DNA from: Candidatus Flexifilum breve
Lineage (GTDB): Bacteria; Chloroflexota; Anaerolineae; Aggregatilineales; Phototrophicaceae
Assembly: GCA_016717205.1 (NCBI GenBank)
Contig: JADKGC010000001.1
Span: forward strand, 1,364,001-1,428,000
Direction: 5' to 3'
Length of the DNA: 64,000 nt
Made by a program: the position numbers and the translations under genes. Of the stretch, positions 1-7,453 are shown piece by piece. The notes under the pieces are model-generated. The model was not told the DNA's origin. It saw only the letters and a list, made by a program, of their open reading frames with translations, and did not search any database. Positions within the stretch are counted from its first letter, which is position 1; each line of letters begins with the position of its first letter.

Positions 1-155
1 GGGTCGCGGTCCAGGCCGAGCACGTGCGCCGCGCCCGCATCGAGCAGCGCCGCCGTGTGCCCGCCCGCGCCGAGCGTGCCGTCAATTGCCCGCTCAATCG
101 GCCCTTCAGGAATCAACCCCGCAATCACCGCATCGCGCAGTACTGGAATGTGCAT
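1..155 (-). CDS. rsmH: 16S rRNA (cytosine1402-N4)-methyltransferase, N-terminal part (cut by window edge)
   Basis: The first 51 codons are visible; the rest lies before base 1. They read MHIPVLRDAVI... followed by the AdoMet-binding segment DGTLGAGGHTAALL and then LGLDRDP. This is the characteristic opening of RsmH/MraW, which N4-methylates C1402 in the 16S rRNA decoding centre. ATG is at 155-153, with a purine-rich AGAGG a few bases upstream. The gene is divergent from uvrC with a 176-bp shared upstream region. In many bacteria rsmH opens the dcw cell-division cluster, but that side is outside the window. Family assignment is strong despite the short fragment. Confidence 0.9.
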   Translation of the reverse strand, partial: MHIPVLRDAVIAGLIPEGPIERAIDGTLGAGGHTAALLDAGAAHVLGLDRD

Positions 156-268
156 CGAACCGTTTGCCTCTATCGCTGACTCTACCGCGCGATTATAGCA
201 CGATCACCCGATCGCTATCGGGCAATTTCTCATCAATGACATGCAGACTGCGACCAAAATCCCTCTGC

Positions 269-294
269 TTGATCGCCTGTAAACACGGTATAAT
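269..294 (+). promoter_or_regulatory. Probable sigma70-type promoter for uvrC
   Basis: A perfect TATAAT lies at 289-294, about 38 bp before the uvrC ATG. The -35 region is weak: TGCTTG at 266-271 has a 17-bp spacer, while TTGATC at 269 is too close. The call rests mainly on the -10 element and its position. Confidence 0.5.
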
Positions 295-331
295 TAGAAC
301 ACAATTTCAACTATAGCTATCCTAAAACCCT

Positions 332-2215
332 ATGACTTTCACACCTTCCGAGCACATTCAGACGATTCTGCGCAATCTACCGATGAAGCCCGGCGTCTAT
401 CTGATGAAGGACGATCAGGGCACGATCATCTATGTGGGCAAGGCGAAAAAGCTGCGCAACCGTGTGCGCAGCTACTTCAACGCCAGCGCGGAGGATAACC
501 CCAAAACGCTGCGCCTCCGCGAGAACATCCGCGATATTGATTTCATCGTCGAAGAGAACGAAATCAAGGCGCTCATCCTCGAAGAAACGCTCATCAAGCG
601 CCACCGCCCGCACTACAACATCGCGCTCAAAGACGACAAGAAGTACCCGTATATCAAAATCAACTGGAACGAACCGTTCCCCAAAGTCGAGACGACGCGC
701 CGCATCGCCAACGATGGCAGCCGCTACTTCGGGCCGTACGTCGCCATGTGGGCGGTGCAGAACACACTGCAATCGCTGCGCAAAGTGTTCCCCTACCTCA
801 CCTGCGACCGCGTGATCACCGGGAACGACCCGCGCCCCTGCCTGTTCTACGACATCAAGCTGTGCGTCGCGCCGTGCATCGGCGCCGTGAATCAGGAACA
901 GTACCGCGCCATGATCGCCGAACTCATGGACGTGCTCGGTGGCAAGTCGGAAGGCGTGGTCGCCCGCCTCCAGTTGGAGATGAACGCCGCCGCCGAAAAT
1001 CTCAACTTTGAGCGCGCCGCCGCCCTGCGCGATCAACTGCGCGCCATCGAATACATCACCCGGCAGCACAAGGCGGTGAACAGCGACTTCATCGATCAGG
1101 ATGTGATCGCGCTCGCCCGCGACAAAGACGAGACCGTCGTGCAGATTCTGTTCGTGCGCAATGGCAAGCTGATCGGCAGCGATGCCCGTTCGCTCGAAGC
1201 GACCGAAGGCGAAACCGATGCCGAAGTGCTCGGCGAATTCATCAAGCGCTTCTACAGCACGAGCGCCGAAGTCCCGGCGGAAGTCGTGCTCCCGCAGAAC
1301 ATCGAAGAGGCGCGCATCATTCAAAGCTGGTTGAAGAGCCGTCGTAGCGGAGAGCGCGTCACGATCACCGTGCCGAAGAAGGGCGACAAGCGGCAAATCC
1401 TCAACGTCGCGGAAGAGAACGCCAAAGAGACGCTGCACATGCTCCGCGCCCAGTGGGAAGCCGATTCGCACAAGCACGAAACAGCCATCAAAGAGCTGCA
1501 AACCGCGCTCGATTTGCCCACGCCGCCGGTCCGCATCGAATGCTATGACATCAGCACGACGCAGGGCACGGCCATCGTCGCCAGCCGCGTCATGTTTGTG
1601 CAGGGTACGCCCAAAAAGGACGAATACCGCCGCTTCAACATCCGCACGGTGACACATGCCGGGTCAGACGATTACCAGTCGATGCGCGAGGCGCTCACCC
1701 GCCGCTTTGCCCGCTGGAAGGAAGCGCAGGAGAACCCGACGCCGCGCCTCGTCGGCAAAGAGGACAAGGACGAGACGTGGCGCATACTCCCTGACCTGCT
1801 CATGATCGACGGCGGCAAAGGTCAGCTTGGCGTCGCCGTGGAAGTGCTGCGCGAATTCGAGCTGACCGACAAAGTACCGGTCGTCTCCCTCGCCAAGCAG
1901 TTCGAAGAGATCTACCTGCCGCACAACCCCATTCCGGTGATTCTGCCGCGCCGCAGCGACGCATTGTTCCTCGTGCAGCGCGTGCGCGATGAAGCGCACC
2001 GCTACGCTATCACCAGTCATCGTGCCCGCCGCACGAAGCTCGGCATGGCGAGTCAGCTAGAGACCATTCCCGGCGTCGGCCCGACTAAACGCAAGGCGCT
2101 CCTTAAAGCGTTCGGCAACTCAATTGATGCCATTCGGCAGGCCTCAGTCGAGCAGTTGGCGGCGGTGCCCGGCATTAATCGTAAGCTTGCCGAAAACATT
2201 AAGGAAGCCTTGTGA
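332..2215 (+). CDS. uvrC: UvrABC excinuclease subunit C
   Basis: This 627-aa protein has full UvrC length. UvrC makes the 3' and 5' incisions around lesions recognised by UvrA/UvrB in nucleotide excision repair. Visible parts: an N-terminal GIY-YIG nuclease domain (GVYLMKD near residue 21, IIYVGKAKKLRNR from 32); a UVR helical motif for UvrB contact around residues 205-240 (NFERAAALRDQL); the C-terminal RNase H-like nuclease with ECYDIST and MIDGGKGQL; and a helix-hairpin-helix pair in the last 60 residues (IPGVGPTKRKALL, VPGINRKLA). It stands alone downstream of its own -10 element, with a regulatory gene following 88 bp later. Confidence 0.97.
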   Translation: MTFTPSEHIQTILRNLPMKPGVYLMKDDQGTIIYVGKAKKLRNRVRSYFNASAEDNPKTLRLRENIRDIDFIVEENEIKALILEETLIKRHRPHYNIALKDDKKYPYIKINWNEPFPKVETTRRIANDGSRYFGPYVAMWAVQNTLQSLRKVFPYLTCDRVITGNDPRPCLFYDIKLCVAPCIGAVNQEQYRAMIAELMDVLGGKSEGVVARLQLEMNAAAENLNFERAAALRDQLRAIEYITRQHKAVNSDFIDQDVIALARDKDETVVQILFVRNGKLIGSDARSLEATEGETDAEVLGEFIKRFYSTSAEVPAEVVLPQNIEEARIIQSWLKSRRSGERVTITVPKKGDKRQILNVAEENAKETLHMLRAQWEADSHKHETAIKELQTALDLPTPPVRIECYDISTTQGTAIVASRVMFVQGTPKKDEYRRFNIRTVTHAGSDDYQSMREALTRRFARWKEAQENPTPRLVGKEDKDETWRILPDLLMIDGGKGQLGVAVEVLREFELTDKVPVVSLAKQFEEIYLPHNPIPVILPRRSDALFLVQRVRDEAHRYAITSHRARRTKLGMASQLETIPGVGPTKRKALLKAFGNSIDAIRQASVEQLAAVPGINRKLAENIKEAL

Positions 2216-2303
2216 CCTCACGCAAAATTCATAACATCTATACATTTATACTGGAGGTTCATGTTAGGATGTTAGAGTAATTCTTTGTCGCAAGGATGCG
2301 TCC

Positions 2304-3416
2304 ATGACGTATATTTTGGTCATCGAGGATGAGCGGTATTTGCTGGAGGACATTACCGAAGTCCTGCAATATACGTCGTTCACTGTCCAGGGTGCAAGCA
2401 ACGGTGTACAGGGGGTCGAACTGGCGTTGAAAGACCCGCCAGATCTCATCATCTGTGACATCATGATGCCCGGCATGAACGGCTTCGAAGTCCTCGAAAG
2501 AGTCCGGGAAAATCCCACCACCGTCAACGTCCCCTTCATTTTCCTCAGCGCCCGGTCTGACCGCAGCGCGCTCCGGCATGGCATGGAACTCGGCGCGGAC
2601 GACTACATCACCAAGCCCTTCACGTCCCACGAACTGCTCACGGCGATCTTTGCGCGTCTCAAACGCCAGACCCAGATGGTCGAAGAGGCGGAACAGCGCC
2701 TGGAGTACGTCAAGAAACAGTTGGCGCGCATGGTGACCCACGAACTGCGTACACCGTTGATTTCGATCAACACCGTCGTCGAAATCGTTTCGCGCCAGCT
2801 CAACAGCCTCGAACCTGCCGAACTGACCGAACTGCTCGGCACCATTGACGCGGGCAGCAAGCGTCTCAGTCACCGGGTGGAACAGCTCGCCTTCATCACG
2901 CAGTTGGAAACGGGCATGCTCAATCCGGAACTCATCCGCGATAACGGCATCACCATGTCGATGTGGGAACTGCTCATCCCGTCGACGAACCTCGCCCGCC
3001 GCTTCGCCTACCAGCAGCAGCCGAATGTCGGCATCAAAATGCGTGACCGTGACCGCGAGGCCATGATCGTGTGCAACCCGCCCGCCCTCAAGCAGGCGTT
3101 CGCCGAAATCATCGCCAACGCGCTCGGCTTCGCGCCAGAAAACACCGATGTCGAAGTGGTCGAATGGCGCGCCGATAACCGCGTGTGGGTGAGCGTCACC
3201 GACCGGGGTCGCGGTATCCCCGATGAGAAGCTGACCGCCGCGCTCGAAGCCTTCCAGCAGATCGACCGCGAACGCTATGAGCAGCAGGGCATCGGCATGG
3301 GCTTGAACCTCGCCCATCGCATTATCTCTGCCCACGGCGGCAAGCTTGATATCCGCTCCGTTGTCGACAAGTACACGCAGGTGACCGTCAGCCTCCCACT
3401 CGCGCCCATCAAGTAA
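2304..3416 (+). CDS. Receiver domain-histidine kinase hybrid
   Basis: A 370-aa cytosolic two-component protein in the order receiver then kinase. The receiver (about 1-120) has acidic residues E8/D9, phospho-acceptor D52 in CDIMMPGMNGF and K104 in ITKPF. A short coiled linker (about 118-140) leads to a HisKA domain with H146 in MVTHELRTPL. The HATPase has an N-box (EIIANALGF), a G1 box (DRGRGIP) and a GIGMGLNLA glycine segment. There is no membrane segment, so it probably receives phosphate or partner input rather than sensing outside the cell. AAGGA precedes the ATG at good spacing. It is followed by a terminator and then by a NarL-type regulator, its likely partner. Confidence 0.9.
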   Translation: MTYILVIEDERYLLEDITEVLQYTSFTVQGASNGVQGVELALKDPPDLIICDIMMPGMNGFEVLERVRENPTTVNVPFIFLSARSDRSALRHGMELGADDYITKPFTSHELLTAIFARLKRQTQMVEEAEQRLEYVKKQLARMVTHELRTPLISINTVVEIVSRQLNSLEPAELTELLGTIDAGSKRLSHRVEQLAFITQLETGMLNPELIRDNGITMSMWELLIPSTNLARRFAYQQQPNVGIKMRDRDREAMIVCNPPALKQAFAEIIANALGFAPENTDVEVVEWRADNRVWVSVTDRGRGIPDEKLTAALEAFQQIDRERYEQQGIGMGLNLAHRIISAHGGKLDIRSVVDKYTQVTVSLPLAPIK

Positions 3417-3448
3417 CGCTCCCCCTTTTCTCATCGAATTCATCGCGC

Positions 3449-3486
3449 CGCCGGAGACCTCCTCTCCGGCGTGCTGTTTGTTTTCC
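3449..3486 (+). terminator. Rho-independent terminator after the hybrid kinase
   Basis: A perfect 9-bp stem, CGCCGGAGA (3449-3457) with TCTCCGGCG (3463-3471), has a 5-nt loop and is followed by a T-rich stretch, TGCTGTTTGTTTT. Confidence 0.75.
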
Positions 3487-3537
3487 TGGGTACCCAGCGA
3501 CATTACCCTAATGGTTACTGAGAAAATCACCCATCTG

Positions 3538-3567
3538 TTGCACGTTTCGGCCAAATACAGATATAAT
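3538..3567 (+). promoter_or_regulatory. Sigma70-type promoter for the NarL-family regulator
   Basis: TTGCAC at 3538-3543, an 18-bp spacer and TATAAT at 3562-3567, ending 33 bp before the chosen start codon. Strong match to the housekeeping consensus. Confidence 0.75.
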
Positions 3568-3600
3568 TATATTTGCAATTAAGCAGCAATGGAGACCGGA

Positions 3601-4254
3601 ATGACTCAAGCTTCCCGAATCCGCGTCGTGATCGCCGACGATCACGACCTTTTCAGAAGCGGTTTGGCAGTCTTTGTCCGCGCCTGCCCCGAACTGGATT
3701 TGGTGGGCGAAGCGACGAACAGCAGCGATGTGATGGCCTTGTGTCAGCGCTACAACCCGGACATCGTCATCATGGACTTGCTCATGCCTGCGACCAGCGG
3801 TGTCAACACCATCCGGTCCATTCGGCAGCGTTTTCCGAGCACCCGGGTGATCGCGCTGACGAACTTCGAGCAGGAGGAGCTCGTGCAGTCGACCATTCAG
3901 GCGGGGGCGATCAGCTACCTGCTCAAGAACATCTCGGTCGACCAGTTGAACACTGCCATCCTCGCCGCCTACGAGGGCAAGTCAACACTTGCCCGAGAAG
4001 CCGCGCAGGCACTCGTCAGCGCGACACACCGCCCGACCGCCGACAACTTCCACCTGACCGGGCGCGAACGCGAAGTGCTGTCCATGATGATCAAGGGGCT
4101 GACGAATGTGCAGATCGCCGAAAAGCTGAACATCAGCCACTCGACAGCGAAAAAGCACGTCAGCAATATTCTGGCCAAACTACAAACGACCAGTCGAACC
4201 GAAGCCGTGGCCATTGCCGTCCAAAACCGACTGGTTCCAGCCCGAGCGAGTTAA
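3601..4254 (+). CDS. NarL/LuxR-family response regulator
   Basis: A 217-aa DNA-binding response regulator. The receiver domain starts RIRVVIADDHDLFRSG and carries phospho-acceptor D59 (VIMDLLMP) and K109 (YLLKNIS). The C-terminal third is a LuxR-type helix-turn-helix (LTGREREVLSMMIKGLTN, then ISHSTAKKHVSNIL). An in-frame ATG also exists at 3589, but the GGAG at 3591-3594 is well placed for the ATG at 3601 and lies inside the longer version, so 3601 is preferred. It has its own promoter and probably acts as output for the kinase upstream. Targets cannot be read from the sequence. Confidence 0.93.
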   Translation: MTQASRIRVVIADDHDLFRSGLAVFVRACPELDLVGEATNSSDVMALCQRYNPDIVIMDLLMPATSGVNTIRSIRQRFPSTRVIALTNFEQEELVQSTIQAGAISYLLKNISVDQLNTAILAAYEGKSTLAREAAQALVSATHRPTADNFHLTGREREVLSMMIKGLTNVQIAEKLNISHSTAKKHVSNILAKLQTTSRTEAVAIAVQNRLVPARAS

Positions 4255-4280
4255 GCCGCTCCAGGAGTAGAGATGTCCGC

Positions 4281-4487
4281 ATGGACAGACACCGTCTCAC
4301 CGAGTTGATCGCACATTGGCGCGTGCTCGCCGAAGAGGCGCGCCAGCAGGGGGACAACCCGGCACAGGCGGGCATCTTTCGCGCTCATGCCTTCGGCGTC
4401 AGCGATGGGCTGGAGGTCGCGGCCAAAGATCTGGCGGACATTTTGGAGGCATTGCTGCACGAGATCGACGACGCCGACGAGGCCTAG
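4281..4487 (+). CDS. Small conserved-looking hypothetical protein
   Basis: A 68-aa ORF starts 26 bp after the response regulator on the same strand. It is charged and mainly helical in appearance (HWRVLAEEARQQGDNP..., AAKDLADILEALLHEIDDADEA), with no signal peptide or cysteine. The nearest Shine-Dalgarno (AGGAG at 4263-4267) is about 13 nt from the ATG, so the start is uncertain. Function is unknown. A longer reading frame opposite (4251-4580) has repeat-derived ends and is less convincing. Confidence 0.5.
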   Translation: MDRHRLTELIAHWRVLAEEARQQGDNPAQAGIFRAHAFGVSDGLEVAAKDLADILEALLHEIDDADEA

Positions 4488-4812
4488 ATCCTGGGTAAAA
4501 CGGACGCGCAACAGCGCGTTCCTACGAAATAAGTTTACCCTCAAACCAGTAAAAAAGGACGAGGCGTGAGCATATTTCACAATTGGTCAGAATATTCAAC
4601 CTCACCCTGCTTGCTGCGCAAGCCGTCCTTCTCCGGGGGAGAGGGACACCACCCGCCGTGCCCTTGCCCCTCGCCCTCTGGAGCGGGGCGGTTGAGCGCA
4701 GCGCAACGGGGTGAGGTTAGACAAAATGCCGATGCTGAAATGACTTCATGCCTTGGCCGATTCTTCCCTGACATAAACAAATAAGGACGAGGCATGCCTC
4801 GTCCCTACGAAA
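4488..4812. repeat. Intergenic block of dispersed repeats (families A and B)
   Basis: No gene is seen here. Family B hairpins: GGACGCGCAACAGCGCGTTCC near 4502 and GGACGAGGCATGCCTCGTCC at 4785-4804, both followed by CTACGAAA-like flanks. Between them (about 4600-4716) lies a long degenerate family A element beginning CTCACCCTG and ending GGGGTGAGGTT. Short ORFs translated from it are repeat-derived. Confidence 0.8.
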
Positions 4813-4824
4813 ACCTGTCTTGTC

Positions 4825-4850
4825 GAGGCGCAGGGTCCTGCGCCTCTTTT
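4825..4850 (+). terminator. Hairpin with T-tract in the convergent gap before the subtilase stop
   Basis: GAGGCGCAGG (4825-4834) pairs with CCTGCGCCTC (4837-4846), a 10-bp stem with a two-base loop followed by TTTT. It has terminator form on the plus strand. On the minus strand it lies just after the subtilase gene but lacks a T-run. Confidence 0.55.
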
Positions 4851-4859
4851 CAAGTCAGT

Positions 4860-7253
4860 TTATGACGTTTCCACCGTGATCGGATCGCTCATATACAGGA
4901 AGTTCAGGTTATCCGTATCGGTCAGGTCGATGATCGCTAACTGGTAGCTCAACTGTGTCCCACGCGGCACATTCGCGAATACGCCATTGGGGATGAACAG
5001 CACCACATCGCTGAATACCGACGAGTCATACAGCACGGTGAAGATTTCGCCGGTGCCAATCGTGCCAAACAGCTCATAATCACCATCCGCCGCTTCCAGT
5101 GCGTCGCCGTTGCCATCGGTGAAGATGATCACCGCAGCGATGTCCTTATCGAGCATGTTATCGACCTGGAACGACAGCGTCACCTGCGTGCCCAACTGCC
5201 CCTGACTCTTCACTCCGAACTGTACGTTCGCGTCAAGCAGGGTCGCCGCCGCATCTGACCCGGACGAACGCGGTTCAAATGCACCGCGCGAACCGTTGAC
5301 ATCGGGCGCGGGCATTTCAAGCTGACCATGACCGAACAGCGGATCAAAGCCGTTCTCGCCGAGGTCGCGCGCATTCTCAATCAGGAACGCCTTGACCTCT
5401 TCCTGCGTCATATCCGGGTAGGCCTGCATGACCAGCGCGGCGGCGGCGGCCACCAGCGGCGCCGACCCCGACGTCCCGTTGAAGCCAAACGAATCTTCGT
5501 AGCCGGGGAGCTGTTCGCCCGTCGGCGCGGCGATATCCGGCTTATTGTCGTTGTCCATGCGCGGACCTTCGGAGCTGTAATCCTCCAGTCGATCCGATTC
5601 GCGTCCCGTCGCGGCAACCGTCAGCGCGGACGCTGCATCGCCGGGGATACTCACGCTGTAGGTCGGCACATTCGCCCAATCGGCGACATACGCGCGCGTG
5701 GTGAAAATATCGAGAATATGGTCGGTTGTTGCGCCGCGCCCACCCTGAATCGCCAGATAGTAAGTCGCGCCGGGTTCCGTCTCAAAGGCGGTGAACTGGA
5801 AGGGGAAGTCATTGCGCCGCCCGCTCTTGGGCTCGGACGCGAACGCGACCTCATTGCCCGCTTCATCCTGAATCGTGAAGCGGAAGAACGTCTCTTCGCT
5901 GCCCTCCCAATTGCCATTCCAGTTGAGCGCGATCATCGTGAAGAAGCCATTCGCCATAAACGGCATCCAGTATTCGCCGTTGCCGAAATCGTGCCAGCCA
6001 TCATCGCCGGGATTGAAGTACCACATACTGTGCGCCAGCGCTTCGTTGCCCGCCGAATTCACCCACAGCGTGCCCGTGTCGCGCACGAATTCATTGACCC
6101 ACACGGCCTGTCCCCACGTGCCATCGCGCGGACCCACCGACGAACCGCCCGAATAGCTCACGATGTCGACATCGTTGTCCGCGAAGAATTCCAGCGCGTC
6201 GAGGAACGCGCTGTCCGTGCCATCATAGTAGGCGACGAACAATTCGGCATCCGGCACGACGCGGTGAATCACGATGGCGCACGCCGTCCCGTGATCGGAG
6301 GGCGTGAATTCCAGATCGTCGAGGTCATAGTTGCCGACGACGCTGCGTGGCAGTTCGCCCGCCTGAATCTGGGTGGCGATGCCCGCGAAACCGCCGACAT
6401 CCAGCACGCCGATGCGGATACCCTCGCCCGTGAAACCGGACTTATTCCAGTCATCCGTGTTGACGTAATCGCCGTTGACCGAGTCGATTTGCAGATTGAA
6501 ATCGGTGGGCAAGCTGCCGATTGGGCCGCGGAAGCCGACCACATGCGGCACGTTGGCAACCGTGACGAGATATTCGATCAAGGTACCGGGCGTCTGGTAC
6601 TGCGCCAGAATGTCCAACGGCACGCCGATTTCGAGTTCGCCCGTGTTCTGCAGGTAGTCGTAGACCGTGACGCCCAAGCCGATCAGCGCGTCGGTCACCT
6701 GCGGCACATTGGCTTCGTCGTCAATCGCCAGATAGCCGACCAGTTCGTTAAAGTCGTTGATGATGCCGCGGGCCAGCGCCAGTTCTTCGACACCCGCAAG
6801 GCCGGTCTCGTCGTATTCGGTCAGTAGATCGAGATAGCTGAGCGGCAAGCCGAGCTTTTCCATGATGCCGCTGTCGGTCAGGAAGACGGCCAGCCCCGTC
6901 CCGCCCTGCTCCTCGAAGATCGTGACGATCCGCTCGTACAGCAGGCTGAAGTCGATGTCCTCAACCAGCGCGCCTTCCAGTTCTTCGATATACGGCTGCA
7001 AATCCGGGTACGCCGCGAATAAATCATCGAGTGTAGGTGGCGGCGTGAATTCCCGGGGCGCGACCGGTGTCCCCCGAATGGTGCGCGCCTCACCGGGACC
7101 GATGGGCGTGACGACGGGCGGCTGGGGGGTCGGCGTCGGGTTGACCGGGCGAATGCCGATCCCCGGCGTCGGGGTCGCTTCCTGCGCGCTGACGGGCAGC
7201 AGCGCCAGCACCGCGATCAGCGCCATGATAAGTACGAGCACACGTTTACGCAT
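4860..7253 (-). CDS. Secreted subtilisin-like (S8) serine protease
   Basis: A 797-aa exported protease. The signal peptide MRKRVLVLIMALIAVLALLP ends near VSAQ and is followed by a Pro/Thr-rich stretch, a helical pro-region (about 70-240) and the S8 catalytic domain. The triad is D285 (GVLDVGG, a variant of the usual DTG), H321 (SDHGTA) and S595 (NGTSGSAP); the oxyanion Asn is in VNSAGNE near 403. A beta-rich tail follows. The frame stays open to 7301, but AAGGAG at 7262-7267 suits the ATG at 7253. It is the third same-strand gene after a kinase receptor and an FHA-ABC exporter. The large insert between His and Ser resembles PPC/P-type beta domains. Confidence 0.92.
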   Translation of the reverse strand: MRKRVLVLIMALIAVLALLPVSAQEATPTPGIGIRPVNPTPTPQPPVVTPIGPGEARTIRGTPVAPREFTPPPTLDDLFAAYPDLQPYIEELEGALVEDIDFSLLYERIVTIFEEQGGTGLAVFLTDSGIMEKLGLPLSYLDLLTEYDETGLAGVEELALARGIINDFNELVGYLAIDDEANVPQVTDALIGLGVTVYDYLQNTGELEIGVPLDILAQYQTPGTLIEYLVTVANVPHVVGFRGPIGSLPTDFNLQIDSVNGDYVNTDDWNKSGFTGEGIRIGVLDVGGFAGIATQIQAGELPRSVVGNYDLDDLEFTPSDHGTACAIVIHRVVPDAELFVAYYDGTDSAFLDALEFFADNDVDIVSYSGGSSVGPRDGTWGQAVWVNEFVRDTGTLWVNSAGNEALAHSMWYFNPGDDGWHDFGNGEYWMPFMANGFFTMIALNWNGNWEGSEETFFRFTIQDEAGNEVAFASEPKSGRRNDFPFQFTAFETEPGATYYLAIQGGRGATTDHILDIFTTRAYVADWANVPTYSVSIPGDAASALTVAATGRESDRLEDYSSEGPRMDNDNKPDIAAPTGEQLPGYEDSFGFNGTSGSAPLVAAAAALVMQAYPDMTQEEVKAFLIENARDLGENGFDPLFGHGQLEMPAPDVNGSRGAFEPRSSGSDAAATLLDANVQFGVKSQGQLGTQVTLSFQVDNMLDKDIAAVIIFTDGNGDALEAADGDYELFGTIGTGEIFTVLYDSSVFSDVVLFIPNGVFANVPRGTQLSYQLAIIDLTDTDNLNFLYMSDPITVETS

Positions 7254-7329
7254 CACGAGCATCTCCTTGAGAAATGACTGTCTCAGTCTGGATCTATGCA
7301 TTGCATCTAAAACGTAGGGCGAAGGCCAA

Positions 7330-7422
7330 CCTCACCCCTAAATCCCCTCTCCCAAGGGCGAGGGGACTTAAGAATCCTGCTTGTCTCCCCTCTCCTCTAG
7401 GAGAGGGGTTGGGGGTGAGGTT
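7330..7422. repeat. Family A dispersed hairpin repeat
   Basis: Begins CCTCACCCCTAAATCCCCTC and ends GGAGAGGGGTTGGGGGTGAGG. Two internal hairpins (CCCCTCTCC/GGAGAGGGG type) sit in the gap between the ABC exporter gene and the subtilase gene. Confidence 0.8.
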
Positions 7423-7453
7423 TGAAATACCTATGCCTTGCCCCAATACCACC

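Noticed and set aside
377..1657. Long open frame on the strand opposite uvrC
   Set aside because: It lies entirely within uvrC, has low-complexity Arg/Ala/Asp composition and no recognisable motif; an artefact of GC-rich codon usage.
4566..4795. Short ORFs of the PSPSGAG/PAPEGEGQ type in the intergenic gap
   Set aside because: They are translations of family A repeats.
5328..6827. 500-codon open frame opposite the subtilase gene
   Set aside because: The opposite strand encodes a clear S8 protease with catalytic residues; the antisense frame shows no domain.
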